Assembly: GCA_947184155.2 (NCBI GenBank)
Contig: CAMXCT020000314.1
Span: 205,023-269,022, forward strand
Direction of reading: 5' to 3'
DNA length: 64,000 nucleotides
Source: Cladocopium goreaui
Taxonomy: Eukaryota > Sar > Dinophyceae > Suessiales > Symbiodiniaceae
Positions 27,662-37,385 of the stretch are shown here, piece after piece. The position numbers were made by a program, and so were the translations under genes. Each line of letters begins with the position of its first letter. Position 1 is the stretch's first letter. Under the pieces are notes generated by a model. That model was not told the DNA's origin and searched no databases. It worked only from the letters and a program-made list of their open reading frames with translations.

Positions 27662-30246
27662 CCAAAGTCCAGACTCAGGTCCGTGAACCGTTGTCTTGGA
27701 AAGGTGGGTTACTTGTCCCCCTTTTTAAAGGAAAGGGGTCTCCGAAGGAGGCCGCCTCCTACCGCTCTATTTTCATCTCTGATGTTTGTGGCAAGATTCA
27801 CCATTCCCATGTTCGCAAGGCACTTGTTGACACCTGGAATGTGCATGATAATCTCATTCAACAGGGAGGCCGTAAAGGATGTTCAACGGACATTGCCCAT
27901 CATCTTTTACATGGATATTTTGCTTGGGCTCGTTCGCAGACGGTTTCTTGCGCCATGCTTTTTGTTGTTTTGCATGCTGCTTTCTATACTGTTGTGCGTT
28001 CCATGCTCTCTGATCAGCCGCTTCATGATGACTTGCTCTGTCATGCCATGCAAGTGCTCGGAATCCGGCCTCATGACTGGCACGAGATTCTTCGGTGCAT
28101 TCGTCCAGACAATGCCACGAGTGGGATGGATGATCATGCTCACAGGATGATGATTGATATGTTTTCAGGTACACATTTTCAAATGAAAGGGGTTGCAAAT
28201 CCGGTGGCTACATTCCGCGGGACACGTCCTGGAGATCCAGTAGCAGATGTTCTCTTCAATATGGTGTTTCGTCTTATCGTCTTGGATGCACGAACCAAGT
28301 TTCAAGGCAGTCACAACATGCCCTTTCTTGGCTCTCCTGAGACATGTCGAAATCTTGCCCAGGTTGCAGACATGCCACCTTCAGGGTTTACAGAGGTAAC
28401 CTTTGTTGATGACATCGCTTATGCTTTGCATGCTCCGTGCGCTGAGCAGGTTGTCACGGCCTTGCAGACGGTTGCCTCTTGTCTGCACGACGCAGCCACT
28501 TCGCGTGGTATGCAGCTCAACTATGCTGCTGGCAAGACCGAGGCTATGATTTTTTGTGCAGGGCCAGGTTCCCGTGCAGTGAAGAAGCAGCTTTGGCATG
28601 ATTATGCAGGTTCGCTGCCCATTGTCACGGAACATGGCACCCAGACATTGCGTCTTGTGCATTCATACAAGCACCTCGGTTCCTTTCTTCAGTGTCAAGC
28701 AGTTGTACACAAGGATGCCACATATCGAGTTGCACAAGCACGAAAAGCCTTTGGGCAGCTGGCTCGGCCTTTTTACTCTAAACGTAATGTGGGGTTGGCC
28801 ACTAAGACGTCAGTTTTCTCCATGCTTGTTGTCTCTCGACTTCTATACAATGTGCATGTGTGGGCTTGGGTTACTGATGCCGACGTTTCCAAGTGGTCCA
28901 ATGGCATCCGTGAAGCTATTGGTAGGCTTGTTCGGCCACTGCTTCATCAGATCCCTGCCTTCCATTTCACGGTTGCAGAACTATGTGGACTTGCTTCCTT
29001 GCCTGGACCTAGTGATCTTCTGCACGCCAACAGATTGCGTTATTTGACTCGCGCCATTGCTGCTGCTCCAGAGCTGCTTTGGCGTACTTTGTTTGCCAAT
29101 ACCGCTGATACTGCATGGATGGCGTTGTTGCAGAGTTCATTTGTATGGTTCATGAAGCATTATCCTGGCCACTTTACCCTCCCAGTAGATGATGTTCATG
29201 CTTGTCTCCAGTATGTTGCAGTTGATGAACGCTGGATTGGTCGAGTGAAACAAGCCCTAGCCTCGGCAGTTAGGTACCATCGAGCAGCCGCCCGGGGCCA
29301 CTTGTGGTCCTTGAAGGTAGAGCGTGATCTGCAAAAGTTTGCTTCTTCGCAGTTGCTCCCTCGTGACAGTTGTGTTGCTGCCTGGTCTTGTCTGCAATGT
29401 AGTGCTACCTTTGATACCAAAAGGGCGTTAGCAGTTCACTCCCGACATATGCATGGGTATCAGCAGATCCTCAAATACTTTGTGCTTTCCGATGAGTGCT
29501 GTGCGTGTGGTAAGAAGTTCTTTCAGCGGTGTAGAGCTTTGACTCATGTTCGACAGTCTGCCAGATGTCGTGACGCCTACCTTGCATGCTTTGTGCCAGC
29601 AGCGCAAGAGGTTGTGACCCAGTTGGATGAAGCTGATCTTACATATGCACGTGAGCAGAAAACACATGGCTGGAGGCCTTCCAAAGCTTTCCTCCCAGTC
29701 CTTCGTATCCCTATGCCATGTTTGCCAGCTGCTGGTTCGGAAGATGCGAGAATTTTGTATGCACGATGGGCTCGGCGAACCCCCAATCCTGGTACTGGTT
29801 TTCATGCATTTGAAGGCATCCGTGAGCAGTTGCCTCAAGTTGTACTTGGTGAGGATGAAATCATCCCCTTCCTCGGGCATGTTCCTGCGCAAGGAGACCC
29901 TGGGCAAGCAGGTGTCTATCAAATGTATGATCTTGCTGCGGAAACTGCTCGCCTGCATATCCAATGTTTCTTGTTTATCCATTTTTACAGCGGGTATAGG
30001 AGAGAGGGTGATTTGCAACATTGCCTTGAAGCTCAATTCCAACAAGGCACTGCCCAGGTATTCTGCCTGTCGATAGACATTTGTCTGGCGAAACAGCGCT
30101 CAGACGTCACAGATCCCAGTACGCAGCGTTTCTGGGTAGACCAAATGGCCAAAGGCCAGATCCTGTGCATTGGTGGAGGGCCAAGTTGCGAAACATGGTC
30201 AGCCGCTCGGCATATGGCCGACGGGCCGCCGCCCGTGCAGCTATGA
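27658..30246 (+). pseudogene. 5'-truncated LINE ORF2 with a disabled RT motif A
   Basis: 862 residues. RT motifs 0-1: YRSIFISDVCGK. Motif A reads LFVVLHAAFY, with Val104 (GTT) where the catalytic Asp (GAT) belongs. B is RGTRPGDPVADVLF (187-200) and C is VTFVDDIAYAL (D251, D252). A C2H2-type finger pair lies near residues 580-640 (CLQCSATFDTKRALAVHSRH; CCACGKKF...H). No apurinic endonuclease domain precedes the RT, so the element is 5'-truncated. The C-terminal part enters a methyltransferase-like domain (LSIDI..., IGGGPSCETWSAARHM). The stop at 30244 is a frameshift; coding sequence resumes in the next ORF. Confidence 0.8.
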
Positions 30247-30826
30247 TGAGCCGTGGGGAGTGGCAGGGCTTCGAAAAACAGTGGCTCAGCAAGTTGATGT
30301 TGGATCCACCTTGGTCCAATTTTTGTTGGATTTATTGGTGATAGCAGCGCGGTTAGGATTGTGCGGGTTTCTGGAGCACCCGGCTTTTCCTGTATGGCTT
30401 GCACGCAAGAAACCAGCATCCATTTGGACGCTACGAGCATTCCGATGTTTTGCACGTCTTCAGTGTGCCCAAGTGGTGACGTTCGATCAATGCACTATGG
30501 GGCTACTGGCACAGAAGCCCACCACATTTGTGGTGCTTCGGCTTCCGGCCCTGGTCGACATGATTCAGATGCGTGGCCGTCGTGGACGCTGCAATCACAT
30601 TGGAGGACATCAACCCTTGAAGGGACGACAAGACAATGGACAGTTTTCCACTGCGAGGGCAAAGATTTACCCTCGGCAGTTGAATCTTTCTATTGCCCTC
30701 GCTGTTTGTCGATTTTTGTCTGACCGCCATATGAATGAAGCTGGCCAGATGTCGACTCAGCTTGAGGAATTAGATTCCACCGAAGTGGTCGACTTGCACA
30801 CAGTGCAACCAGACTACCATGGATAG
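30170..30826 (+). pseudogene. C-terminal part of the LINE ORF2, shifted frame
   Basis: From about 30235 this frame continues the LINE protein (DEPWGVAGLRK, LCGFLEHPAFPVWL, VTFDQCTMG, KPTTFVVLR, RGRCNHIGGH). FLEHPAFPVW resembles the ENP/EHP motif that follows the PC motif in C5-methyltransferase-like domains. The preceding frame carries the matching GGPSCETWS motif. So a methyltransferase-like module closes the LINE protein and is broken here by an indel near 30230-30243. Confidence 0.65.
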
Positions 30827-30869
30827 GTGGTGCATGGTTGGCAAGGACCAAGCACGAATCGTGCAGCAG

Positions 30870-32035
30870 TCGCAAAGTGTCAAAAGTTATCTTCACTCGT
30901 GAAAGGTTTCTCACGTCATCAGACGTGCACATCACTGTCAAGCTGCGAATCCGAGATGTTTGCAATCCAAGAAACGGCACAGGAGGCCATGGGTCTCTTA
31001 CCGTTAGTGAGAAAGATGGTGAATGATTTTTTTGGGAACTTGGCTGGATTTGAAGGTAGGAAGTTTCCTATTTTGATGCTCACCGACTCCGAGTCGGCTA
31101 AGCAGTTGCTTTCAGCACTTGATGTTCCACGCAAGTCAAGGCATACGGAAGTGAGAATTTTTTGGTTGCGTGAACAATTAGAGAGGTATATTCAGCTTGG
31201 TTGGATTGAAGGGCCTATAAACCTGTCAGATATCCTAACTAAGTGTTCAAGTTACCACTTTATTCATAGAGCGACTTGTGGATTTCAGCCGAGAAGCCCA
31301 GCAACAACCGAAGGGTCTCAGGGTTTGAAAGGGTCTGACAAACCTTTGCATACACTGAAACCTCGTGACAAAACGATTGCATTGATTTTTGTTAAGTTTT
31401 GCTGTGATGAACAGAGTGCACTGTCACAACACAACACAGCGTTTGCGTACATTGGAGTAACCGCTGATGGGGAAGAAGCATCGACTTTGCGAAGCGTGCT
31501 GGAACGAGTGGAACGCTTGTGCACTAATGCGTCGGCTCTTGGGATGCGTCCGCACGTGCACTTTCATGCAAGCTGTCCGTGCGCATCTGGGTCTCCAATA
31601 AGGTACTTGCGCCAGGATGCAGGTTCTGAGGATATCCGGTTCGCTGAACTTGAACCCCTTCTTAAAAGGTTGCCGTCGTACCGCAAGAAAGCTGATACGT
31701 TCAGCTTGGAATGGCCAGTGAACAATGTGTTGTGGTCATATACAGGTGTCAAGGACTTGTTGAATGAACTAGGTCTCAAACAGGAAGCAGTTGTCAGGCT
31801 GTGCAAACTTGGGTACACATCGCGCTCAGGTAAACCTGTAGGAAAGAGGCTGAGGTTTGTGTGCGACTCGGAGGAGTTTGTCAAACCGTTGAGGCGTTTC
31901 CAGGCATGCAGGTGCAAGGAACATGCGCAGCTGAATGACGTGAACTGGAACGAGACTGGTAAGTATAACAAGTCACTGGCGCTAGCGTTGTGTAACGCGG
32001 CGTACGCATGTGCGCGAGCGAGGGGCGTGCACTGA
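30870..32035 (+). CDS. Copia RNase H remnant plus C-terminal extension
   Basis: The open frame starts at 30827, but recognisable copia sequence begins at VKGFSRHQTCTSLSSCESEM (about 30895). RNase H signs: SSCESE, LMLTDSESA, RHTEVRIFWLREQL and NLSDILTKCSS. RT and everything upstream are missing. A further domain of about 220 residues follows (KTIALIFVKFCC..., HVHFHASCPCASG, FSLEWPVNNVLW, QACRCKEHAQL). I recall similar Trp/Cys domains attached to dinoflagellate copia proteins but cannot assign a function. The junction with the LINE end is near 30830-30890. Confidence 0.65.
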
Positions 32036-33896
32036 AACACACACGTAGGTGCGTGTACAGCAGTTAATGTTGTGTTGCAGTCATGTCACAGAGAGTCAGA
32101 GAGGATGAGACAGATCGAACAATTCAAACAAAACAGCTGTCGGGACAGACAATGGACGCGTTGTTTGTTGCGAGTAATCTAAGAGGGTAGCAATGAAATA
32201 TTTTTGGATCTAGCTAAATGAAGTGTTGCGTTTCCACCTATTTGGAAGTCTTCCGAATGGAAGAGCTCCTGACCTTTTGCGTGTGACCTTGCTGTGTTTC
32301 ACACGGGAGCTAAGTATCACCTCCCGGGATGTGTACATGTACAGAGGAGGCCTAAGAATGCCACGCTTTTAGGACCTTGTTTGGACTGTTTTTGAATTTC
32401 AGTTGAAGTCACGCGACGCGTAACCATGCTAACTTGAGGGTAAGGAAATGTTGATCCTGGCGGATCTTCTTAGGGGTGCTGGTAGGGGGTTGAAACAGTT
32501 TTAGCTCTGTATGGGTATCCGTTCGAACGACGCCATGGATGGACGAAGCTTCCCTCGAAAGGGGGTGTGGAAATATCCGGTATTTTTGGCTGGTGAGCGA
32601 GGAAAGCTTCTGGCTTTGTGCATATTTGGATGAACGAGCTGAAGTGGTACAGTGTGCGAGTTCTGCATTGGTGGGGCGTGCATATTCTGCTTTGGAGAAT
32701 GAATTCAATGCTAGCATTCTTTGAGGAAGCAATTTGGAATTCGTGACTCCGGTCACCGGAAAAATGCTCGGGTGAGACTACATCAATTGGCCCGACCAAT
32801 TGAGGTAGTGTCATCTTAGTGTTCAGAACTGTGTTTGGATATTGCATTGATATAACATTCGTGGATGCGGTGAGACTGGTATCTGTTGGGATCTGTTTTA
32901 TGGTAACCATAAATATTTGTAAATAGATGCGAAGCCTAGAGCACTTTTCGGACATGTCTTGATGACACTGAAGAGTTCAGAGTTGAGCAGTGAACGTTTG
33001 CATACATTCGGAATTAATCTGAATTGAGGACGTTTGAATGCATGAGTGCATTTGAAGTAATTCAAGAATGTGAACATTTGAATGCAAGTGGAATCGTGTG
33101 CATAGAAAGTGTTTATGAATTCAAAGAACCTGGAATGGAGTTTCCAGAAACCCACAGAATTTTTCAGCGAAAGTTGCGTTCTGTGAACTTTACTTTTATG
33201 GGAAACTTTCATAGAAAGTTTCCGGACTGTGGTGAACCAATTTGAACTTTGAACTTTGGACTAAACTGAGTTTAGAGTGGCTGCTTGTTAGTAGCTGTGT
33301 GTGTAACTGTGAATAGTAGACACGTCGTTTTGAGTTTGTTGGTTGACAGGTTAACATCGAGACGGTGGTTGCCGATGTCCCTCAATGATGACAACAGACC
33401 GAGCACCCGTCATCATGGTGAGATGACAAAATGGGTTGCCGGTCGTCTGAGGGGGACATCAGCGACCGCAGTGTCGATGTTGCCTGTCTATGGTTAGTGG
33501 AAGAAAGTTTTTGAGAGAAAGATCTTCGGATCTTGAACGTTTAAATAATTGTTGCAGTCAAGCTGTATGGTTGCTTTTGGCTCAAAGCCAAGGAAACTGC
33601 AAAGAAGTAGTCTGAGACAGTCACGTGGTTTAGTCCAGCTTGTCTTGCTTGTTTTGCTTTGGTTCGTGTTTTTTGCTACAGCACCTCTGAGAGAGCGTCC
33701 AAAGGGTTGAGCTGTTCCGAACCTGAGAGCTTGTGTGTGGGAACCGCGTTTGCGTAAACTTCGCTGTGCGTAGGTTGTAGGAACTGCATCTAGGTGTAGG
33801 TCCTGGGATTTACGTAGAAAGGATTTTTGAACCAACTTGGGTTTGATTTTTCCGCAATGTAGCACCCGCGGAGGCTGCAACGAGTTCCTCCAGAAA
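32036..33896. other. Non-coding stretch
   Basis: About 1.9 kb with only short, unconvincing ORFs. Repeated TTTGAATGCA/GAATTC-type words occur near 33000-33240. A 15-bp hairpin TTGGCT-CAA-AGCCAA lies near 33577. Nothing else supported. Confidence 0.5.
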
Positions 33897-34307
33897 CTAC
33901 GGCCAAAGAGCTGCAAAAGCACACCCCCCCACACACTTGCATATCCAATTCCAATAAGGACCAGTGGACAACGTGAGGTACTCACGGTTGCCATCCACCA
34001 AGACCGGATCCTGTTCTGTCTCAGATATAGGCTCATTGGTGGGTGCTATTTCTTCAAACCAGGTAGGCCGAAGGGACTTCACCCCTATTGTACTGGCAGA
34101 GCTTGCATTTTTGATGCTTTCCCTACGTAGGCTGTGGAATATTGCGGGAATCATCCAAGCAGGAAGAAAAACGGTGATGAACTGTACATTCCATACTATT
34201 TGCAGGTCCTTGGGCTTGAAATCAGGGGTAATGCATCTAACCTGTCCGTCAATGATTCGTGTGTGTGACTGCGATCGATCAAAAGATGCCGTGTCTTTAA
34301 GGCCCAA
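33897..34307 (-). CDS. Possible C-terminal piece of the helicase-family gene
   Basis: A 136-residue minus-strand frame with moderately hydrophobic sequence (IVWNVQFITVFLPAWMIPAIFHSL). It lies immediately downstream of the 184-residue piece on the same strand and could be its continuation. No domain recognised; low confidence. Confidence 0.3.
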   Translation of the reverse strand: MGLKDTASFDRSQSHTRIIDGQVRCITPDFKPKDLQIVWNVQFITVFLPAWMIPAIFHSLRRESIKNASSASTIGVKSLRPTWFEEIAPTNEPISETEQDPVLVDGNREYLTLSTGPYWNWICKCVGGCAFAALWP

Positions 34308-34851
34308 GTACAGCTAGCTCTCTGAACCAGTATGCTTTAAGGAGCATGAAATAAAAGTGGGGAGCTCTGCTTTCTAGCACATGCTTTGCTGGCATCAGAA
34401 AAGTCACTAGCCATTCCGAGAGGAATTCAATGATTCTTGCCTCCTGTTTGGGGAGGATGCTGTGGACCGCTTGAAGCACTGACTCTACTTCGGGTCCGCG
34501 TGCTGCTGTGGGCACTCCTACAGTGCACCTGGCGTATTCATCTGTAAGAAACAGCCGGCACATTTTAGAGACCCACTGGCTAGGTTTTTCCATGTCGATG
34601 GTGACTTTTGCCAGGGGCCACCGATCAGGTAGTGTGGACAGGCAGTGTAATAGCTCAGATGTCAGTTCTGGTGATATTACTGGGAGTTCACTGGCCTGCG
34701 GGCGATAAGGAGCGGTGGCTGCTGCGGTGGCTTTGGTGCGTTGTGTATGGGACTTGGCAGCTTCGTGCGCTGGATTGATGGGCCATGTTGATTGACCATG
34801 GCTCTCAGGTACTTGCATGCGCGAATGGCTGCTCGACCATGGTGGGTCCAT
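34297..34851 (-). CDS. Helicase-family gene, C-terminal accessory piece
   Basis: 184 residues on the minus strand. The core (LSTLPDRWPLAKVTIDM, LFLTDEYARCTVGVPT, EFLSEWLVTFLMP) resembles a region that I recall accompanying the SF1 helicase in dinoflagellate multi-copy proteins. It overlaps the next upstream piece by 47 bp in another frame, consistent with a frameshifted or intron-split gene. Function unknown. Confidence 0.45.
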   Translation of the reverse strand: MDPPWSSSHSRMQVPESHGQSTWPINPAHEAAKSHTQRTKATAAATAPYRPQASELPVISPELTSELLHCLSTLPDRWPLAKVTIDMEKPSQWVSKMCRLFLTDEYARCTVGVPTAARGPEVESVLQAVHSILPKQEARIIEFLSEWLVTFLMPAKHVLESRAPHFYFMLLKAYWFRELAVLGP

Positions 34852-35476
34852 GATCTGGTTGGTTTTTGGCTACGGTTGCGAGCATATCACGCGTCTCCTC
34901 TTCGGGCGACCTGGTGGGTTCTGTCCAGGAAGTGCTCGGTACGGAAGCTTCAGTATCAAAAACCGGAACTTCTTTGGTGATGGGTAAGTTGGCAGGGATG
35001 ACCAAAGTTGCCTGCACCCGCCACCCGTCGAAGAAGTACATGCCTGGCAGCGGTGTAATTTCCTGTTCGGGGCCAACTTGTGCCAGGATACGTCCCGTGC
35101 GTGCATTGTACAGGCCAGATGGCAAACATACATATGTCGGCCGGCTAGTAGGATCGGCAGCGTCAGCGTATAAGATAATTTCGTGAAAAGGAAGCTGCTG
35201 TGCAGGGATCAATCTATGACTGGTCCTCACTTGTGCTTGCAGTTCCATGAGCCGATCTCCTCTCAGCCAACTAAGGTCAGACGCCCGCACTAAAATCAAC
35301 CGGTACCGCACCCTCTTTGGCTGGGCTGGGTCCTGGTATCTGTTGGCGATTGCCAGGGGGGGGACTGACCATGAAGCAGCTCCATTCAGGGACCATCTGC
35401 GCATTTGTTCCCGGTTTTCTTGCTCCTGATCGGTGACCTTTCTTGAGGCCTTGGATACCATAGGCAATCGTCGCAA
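34805..35476 (-). CDS. Helicase-family gene, middle piece
   Basis: 223 residues with protein-like beta-rich sequence (YRLILVRASDLSWLRGDRL; YVCLPSGLYNARTGRIL; GMYFFDGWRVQATLVIP). No catalytic motif is seen. Placed on the same strand between the helicase core and the 184-residue piece, so probably part of the same decayed gene. Confidence 0.45.
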   Translation of the reverse strand: MRRLPMVSKASRKVTDQEQENREQMRRWSLNGAASWSVPPLAIANRYQDPAQPKRVRYRLILVRASDLSWLRGDRLMELQAQVRTSHRLIPAQQLPFHEIILYADAADPTSRPTYVCLPSGLYNARTGRILAQVGPEQEITPLPGMYFFDGWRVQATLVIPANLPITKEVPVFDTEASVPSTSWTEPTRSPEEETRDMLATVAKNQPDHGPTMVEQPFAHAST

Positions 35477-35628
35477 TTACTTGTGCCATGCCCATGAGTC
35501 CCATCATGTCAAGTGGGGAGGCTAACAAGGTCAGGGATTTCGATACTGCAATATGCCGTCACCCTTTTGCCTATGGCAAGTGACATTCAAGTAGCGCTCA
35601 ACTCCCAGACCGCCGGAGTAAGTGACAT

Positions 35629-36018
35629 TCACACGTGGGGACTAATGTTACCATCTAGCTCGAGAGTCAGTCCAATAACATACCATTCGGTCGTTGCGGT
35701 CAGATACCCAGCCCTCTGCAGATTCATCAACAACACCTGGGAACTGGGCAGTTTCGCGTCCGGGGGAATCCCTACCAAATCCCCGGGCTTCCAATTCGTG
35801 CTCTGGGACACCAATGCCAGAATCAATGGACTTGTTGCGGTAGATCTCGAGACGCTCGTATCACAAGTGCTCTCTGACTACCCCCCTAATGCAGGTTTTG
35901 CCAACGGGCTTTTTGTCATGACAACAGCCACGGAGCACAAAAACCACCTCAATAGCTCTGCCCTGAAGAAAAATTATATACGCACGCTGCGAATTGAGAC
36001 CATTGCCAGTTCGCTCGC
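35629..36018 (-). pseudogene. Degenerate stretch after the helicase core
   Basis: Minus-strand fragments continue the order of the helicase gene: GRAIEVVFVLRGCC at about 35950 resembles the late SF1 motif around 'GS.AEVV', and a second fragment (TNWKPGDLVGIPPDAKL) follows in another frame. A 179-codon plus-strand ORF covers the same DNA; I consider it antisense. Confidence 0.3.
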
Positions 36019-36948
36019 TCATTGGGCGGGGCAGCTTGATGCTGTGCATTGAGTCCTGGAAGAACTGTGCATTGAGTCATGGAAGTTATGGAAGTCTTGT
36101 GCTGCTGGCTGTGAGCGTTGGTCAGTCCAGAGGTTGCCTAAAATATGGTTGCCGTTGGGCAGTACTTGGCTCACGATGGCAAGCCCTTCATTGGAGGAGC
36201 TGTCTAGGAGCCTAATCATTGCCTCTGCAAGGTTGGGTGGCATGTAGTAGTTTCTGTTGTTGCGCAGTCCATGCTTTTTGACTAGCAGGAGTTGGCGGGA
36301 CCTTTTGGCATTGGGAGCTGCCTGGGCAATTCCCCCTGGTGTTTGCTGCGAGTCCCCTGTCCACAGGACCAGAGGTTGTTGTTTGAGCAGACTAATTACC
36401 GTAATCTCCCGGTCTGTACCATATTGTTGGCCTTCATCGATAATTAGGAGGGAGATCTCTTGCATGAAGTCGCCTAATGTGGACCATTGCATATTCAGGT
36501 CTTGGACTATGGTTCCTCCTATAGGCATATCAAGTTGGCACTTGCTAAGCATCTGTCTTCTCTCTCTCGGATTGATGTCAAATTTGGTATGGGAATAACT
36601 GCTCTTATTGCGCTCTTGATCCGCTACGAGCCTGCCTATGCGCCCAAGCACCACCGACGGGGGGTCGAGCCATAGGAGCAGGTCTGCGAAGGAGCGGGTG
36701 CCGGAATTTTCCTTGCAGATAAAGAGGATTTTCAGGCTGTTTGTTGTATCTAGTTCCAGGAAAGCGAGGATGAGGACGGCCATTGACTTGGATTTACCTG
36801 CGCCGAATAACCCCTGGATGCACAGGTCAAGCCGATTAGTAAGCAGCGCCATGGTAACTGCGCACAGCGTGCCAAAAACATGCCCATCTAGTTCCGCGGT
36901 GGACGAGAGTGCTGTGCTACCTGTCCAGTGGTAGGGTTCGCCCGTGAC
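36019..36948 (-). CDS. SF1 helicase/NTPase core
   Basis: The first ATG (36852) gives 277 residues, but the frame is open and coding-like upstream to about 36948 (VTGEPYHWTGS..., VFGTLCAVTM), so the domain is longer than the ATG version. From that ATG: Walker A GLFGAGKS (14-21), a motif Ia-like LFICKENSGTRSFADLL, Walker B LLIIDEGQQYG (D139, E140) and motif III WTGDSQQTPGG (165-174, the GDxxQxPP class). These are hallmarks of UPF1/Dna2-like superfamily 1 helicases. The C-terminal RecA-like domain is broken or missing. It belongs to a set of same-strand fragments (33897-37385). Confidence 0.65.
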   Translation of the reverse strand, partial: VTGEPYHWTGSTALSSTAELDGHVFGTLCAVTMALLTNRLDLCIQGLFGAGKSKSMAVLILAFLELDTTNSLKILFICKENSGTRSFADLLLWLDPPSVVLGRIGRLVADQERNKSSYSHTKFDINPRERRQMLSKCQLDMPIGGTIVQDLNMQWSTLGDFMQEISLLIIDEGQQYGTDREITVISLLKQQPLVLWTGDSQQTPGGIAQAAPNAKRSRQLLLVKKHGLRNNRNYYMPPNLAEAMIRLLDSSSNEGLAIVSQVLPNGNHILGNLWTDQRSQPAAQDFHNFHDSMHSSSRTQCTASSCPAQ

Positions 36949-37055
36949 ATGCTAGGGGATAAAAACCAATTGTAACAATTGTCCGCACAGGTAGACTAGG
37001 TGCGATCGCTTGTCTCCTTCCATCCCTTCCACAGCCGCTTGAACATTGTAGATGC

Positions 37056-37385
37056 CTAGGCCAGCTGGTACCTACAGAGGGGGGTTTGTGCAACGGCTGT
37101 GACTTCGCTGGTGGGCTTGGTGCACCCAAACATCCATACGTCCTGTAGGAGGAACGTAGAGGGCAAGGGGCCTCTGTCATCCTTTACCGTGGCTACTGGT
37201 TCGAGTCCTTGGCCTGAAGCGAGGTACCATTCCTGCGGTGCTAGGAGTTGGTCTTGCGCAAAAAATTGAATGGCAGGCACCGAGAGAAAGGCTACTTCAA
37301 TGGCTTTGGGATTGCATTGTCTGTGTATGCGGGTGGCAGGTAGCTCGTTTTTATTATTCGTAGTCTTCGGCGTGATGGCAATCAC
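37056..37385 (-). CDS. Helicase-family gene, N-terminal piece
   Basis: 109 residues, best part FFAQDQLLAPQEWYLASGQG ... PSTFLLQDVWMFGCTKPTSE. It lies directly upstream of the helicase core on the same strand with a frame break at about 36950-37060. Order and style suggest the N-terminal region of the same gene; no motif of known function. Confidence 0.4.
   Translation of the reverse strand: MIAITPKTTNNKNELPATRIHRQCNPKAIEVAFLSVPAIQFFAQDQLLAPQEWYLASGQGLEPVATVKDDRGPLPSTFLLQDVWMFGCTKPTSEVTAVAQTPLCRYQLA

Noticed and set aside
35513-36052. A 179-codon plus-strand ORF with reasonable composition
   Set aside because: It lies antisense to the decayed helicase gene, whose fragments flank it on the minus strand. 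I could not match it to a family, though it is not fully excluded.
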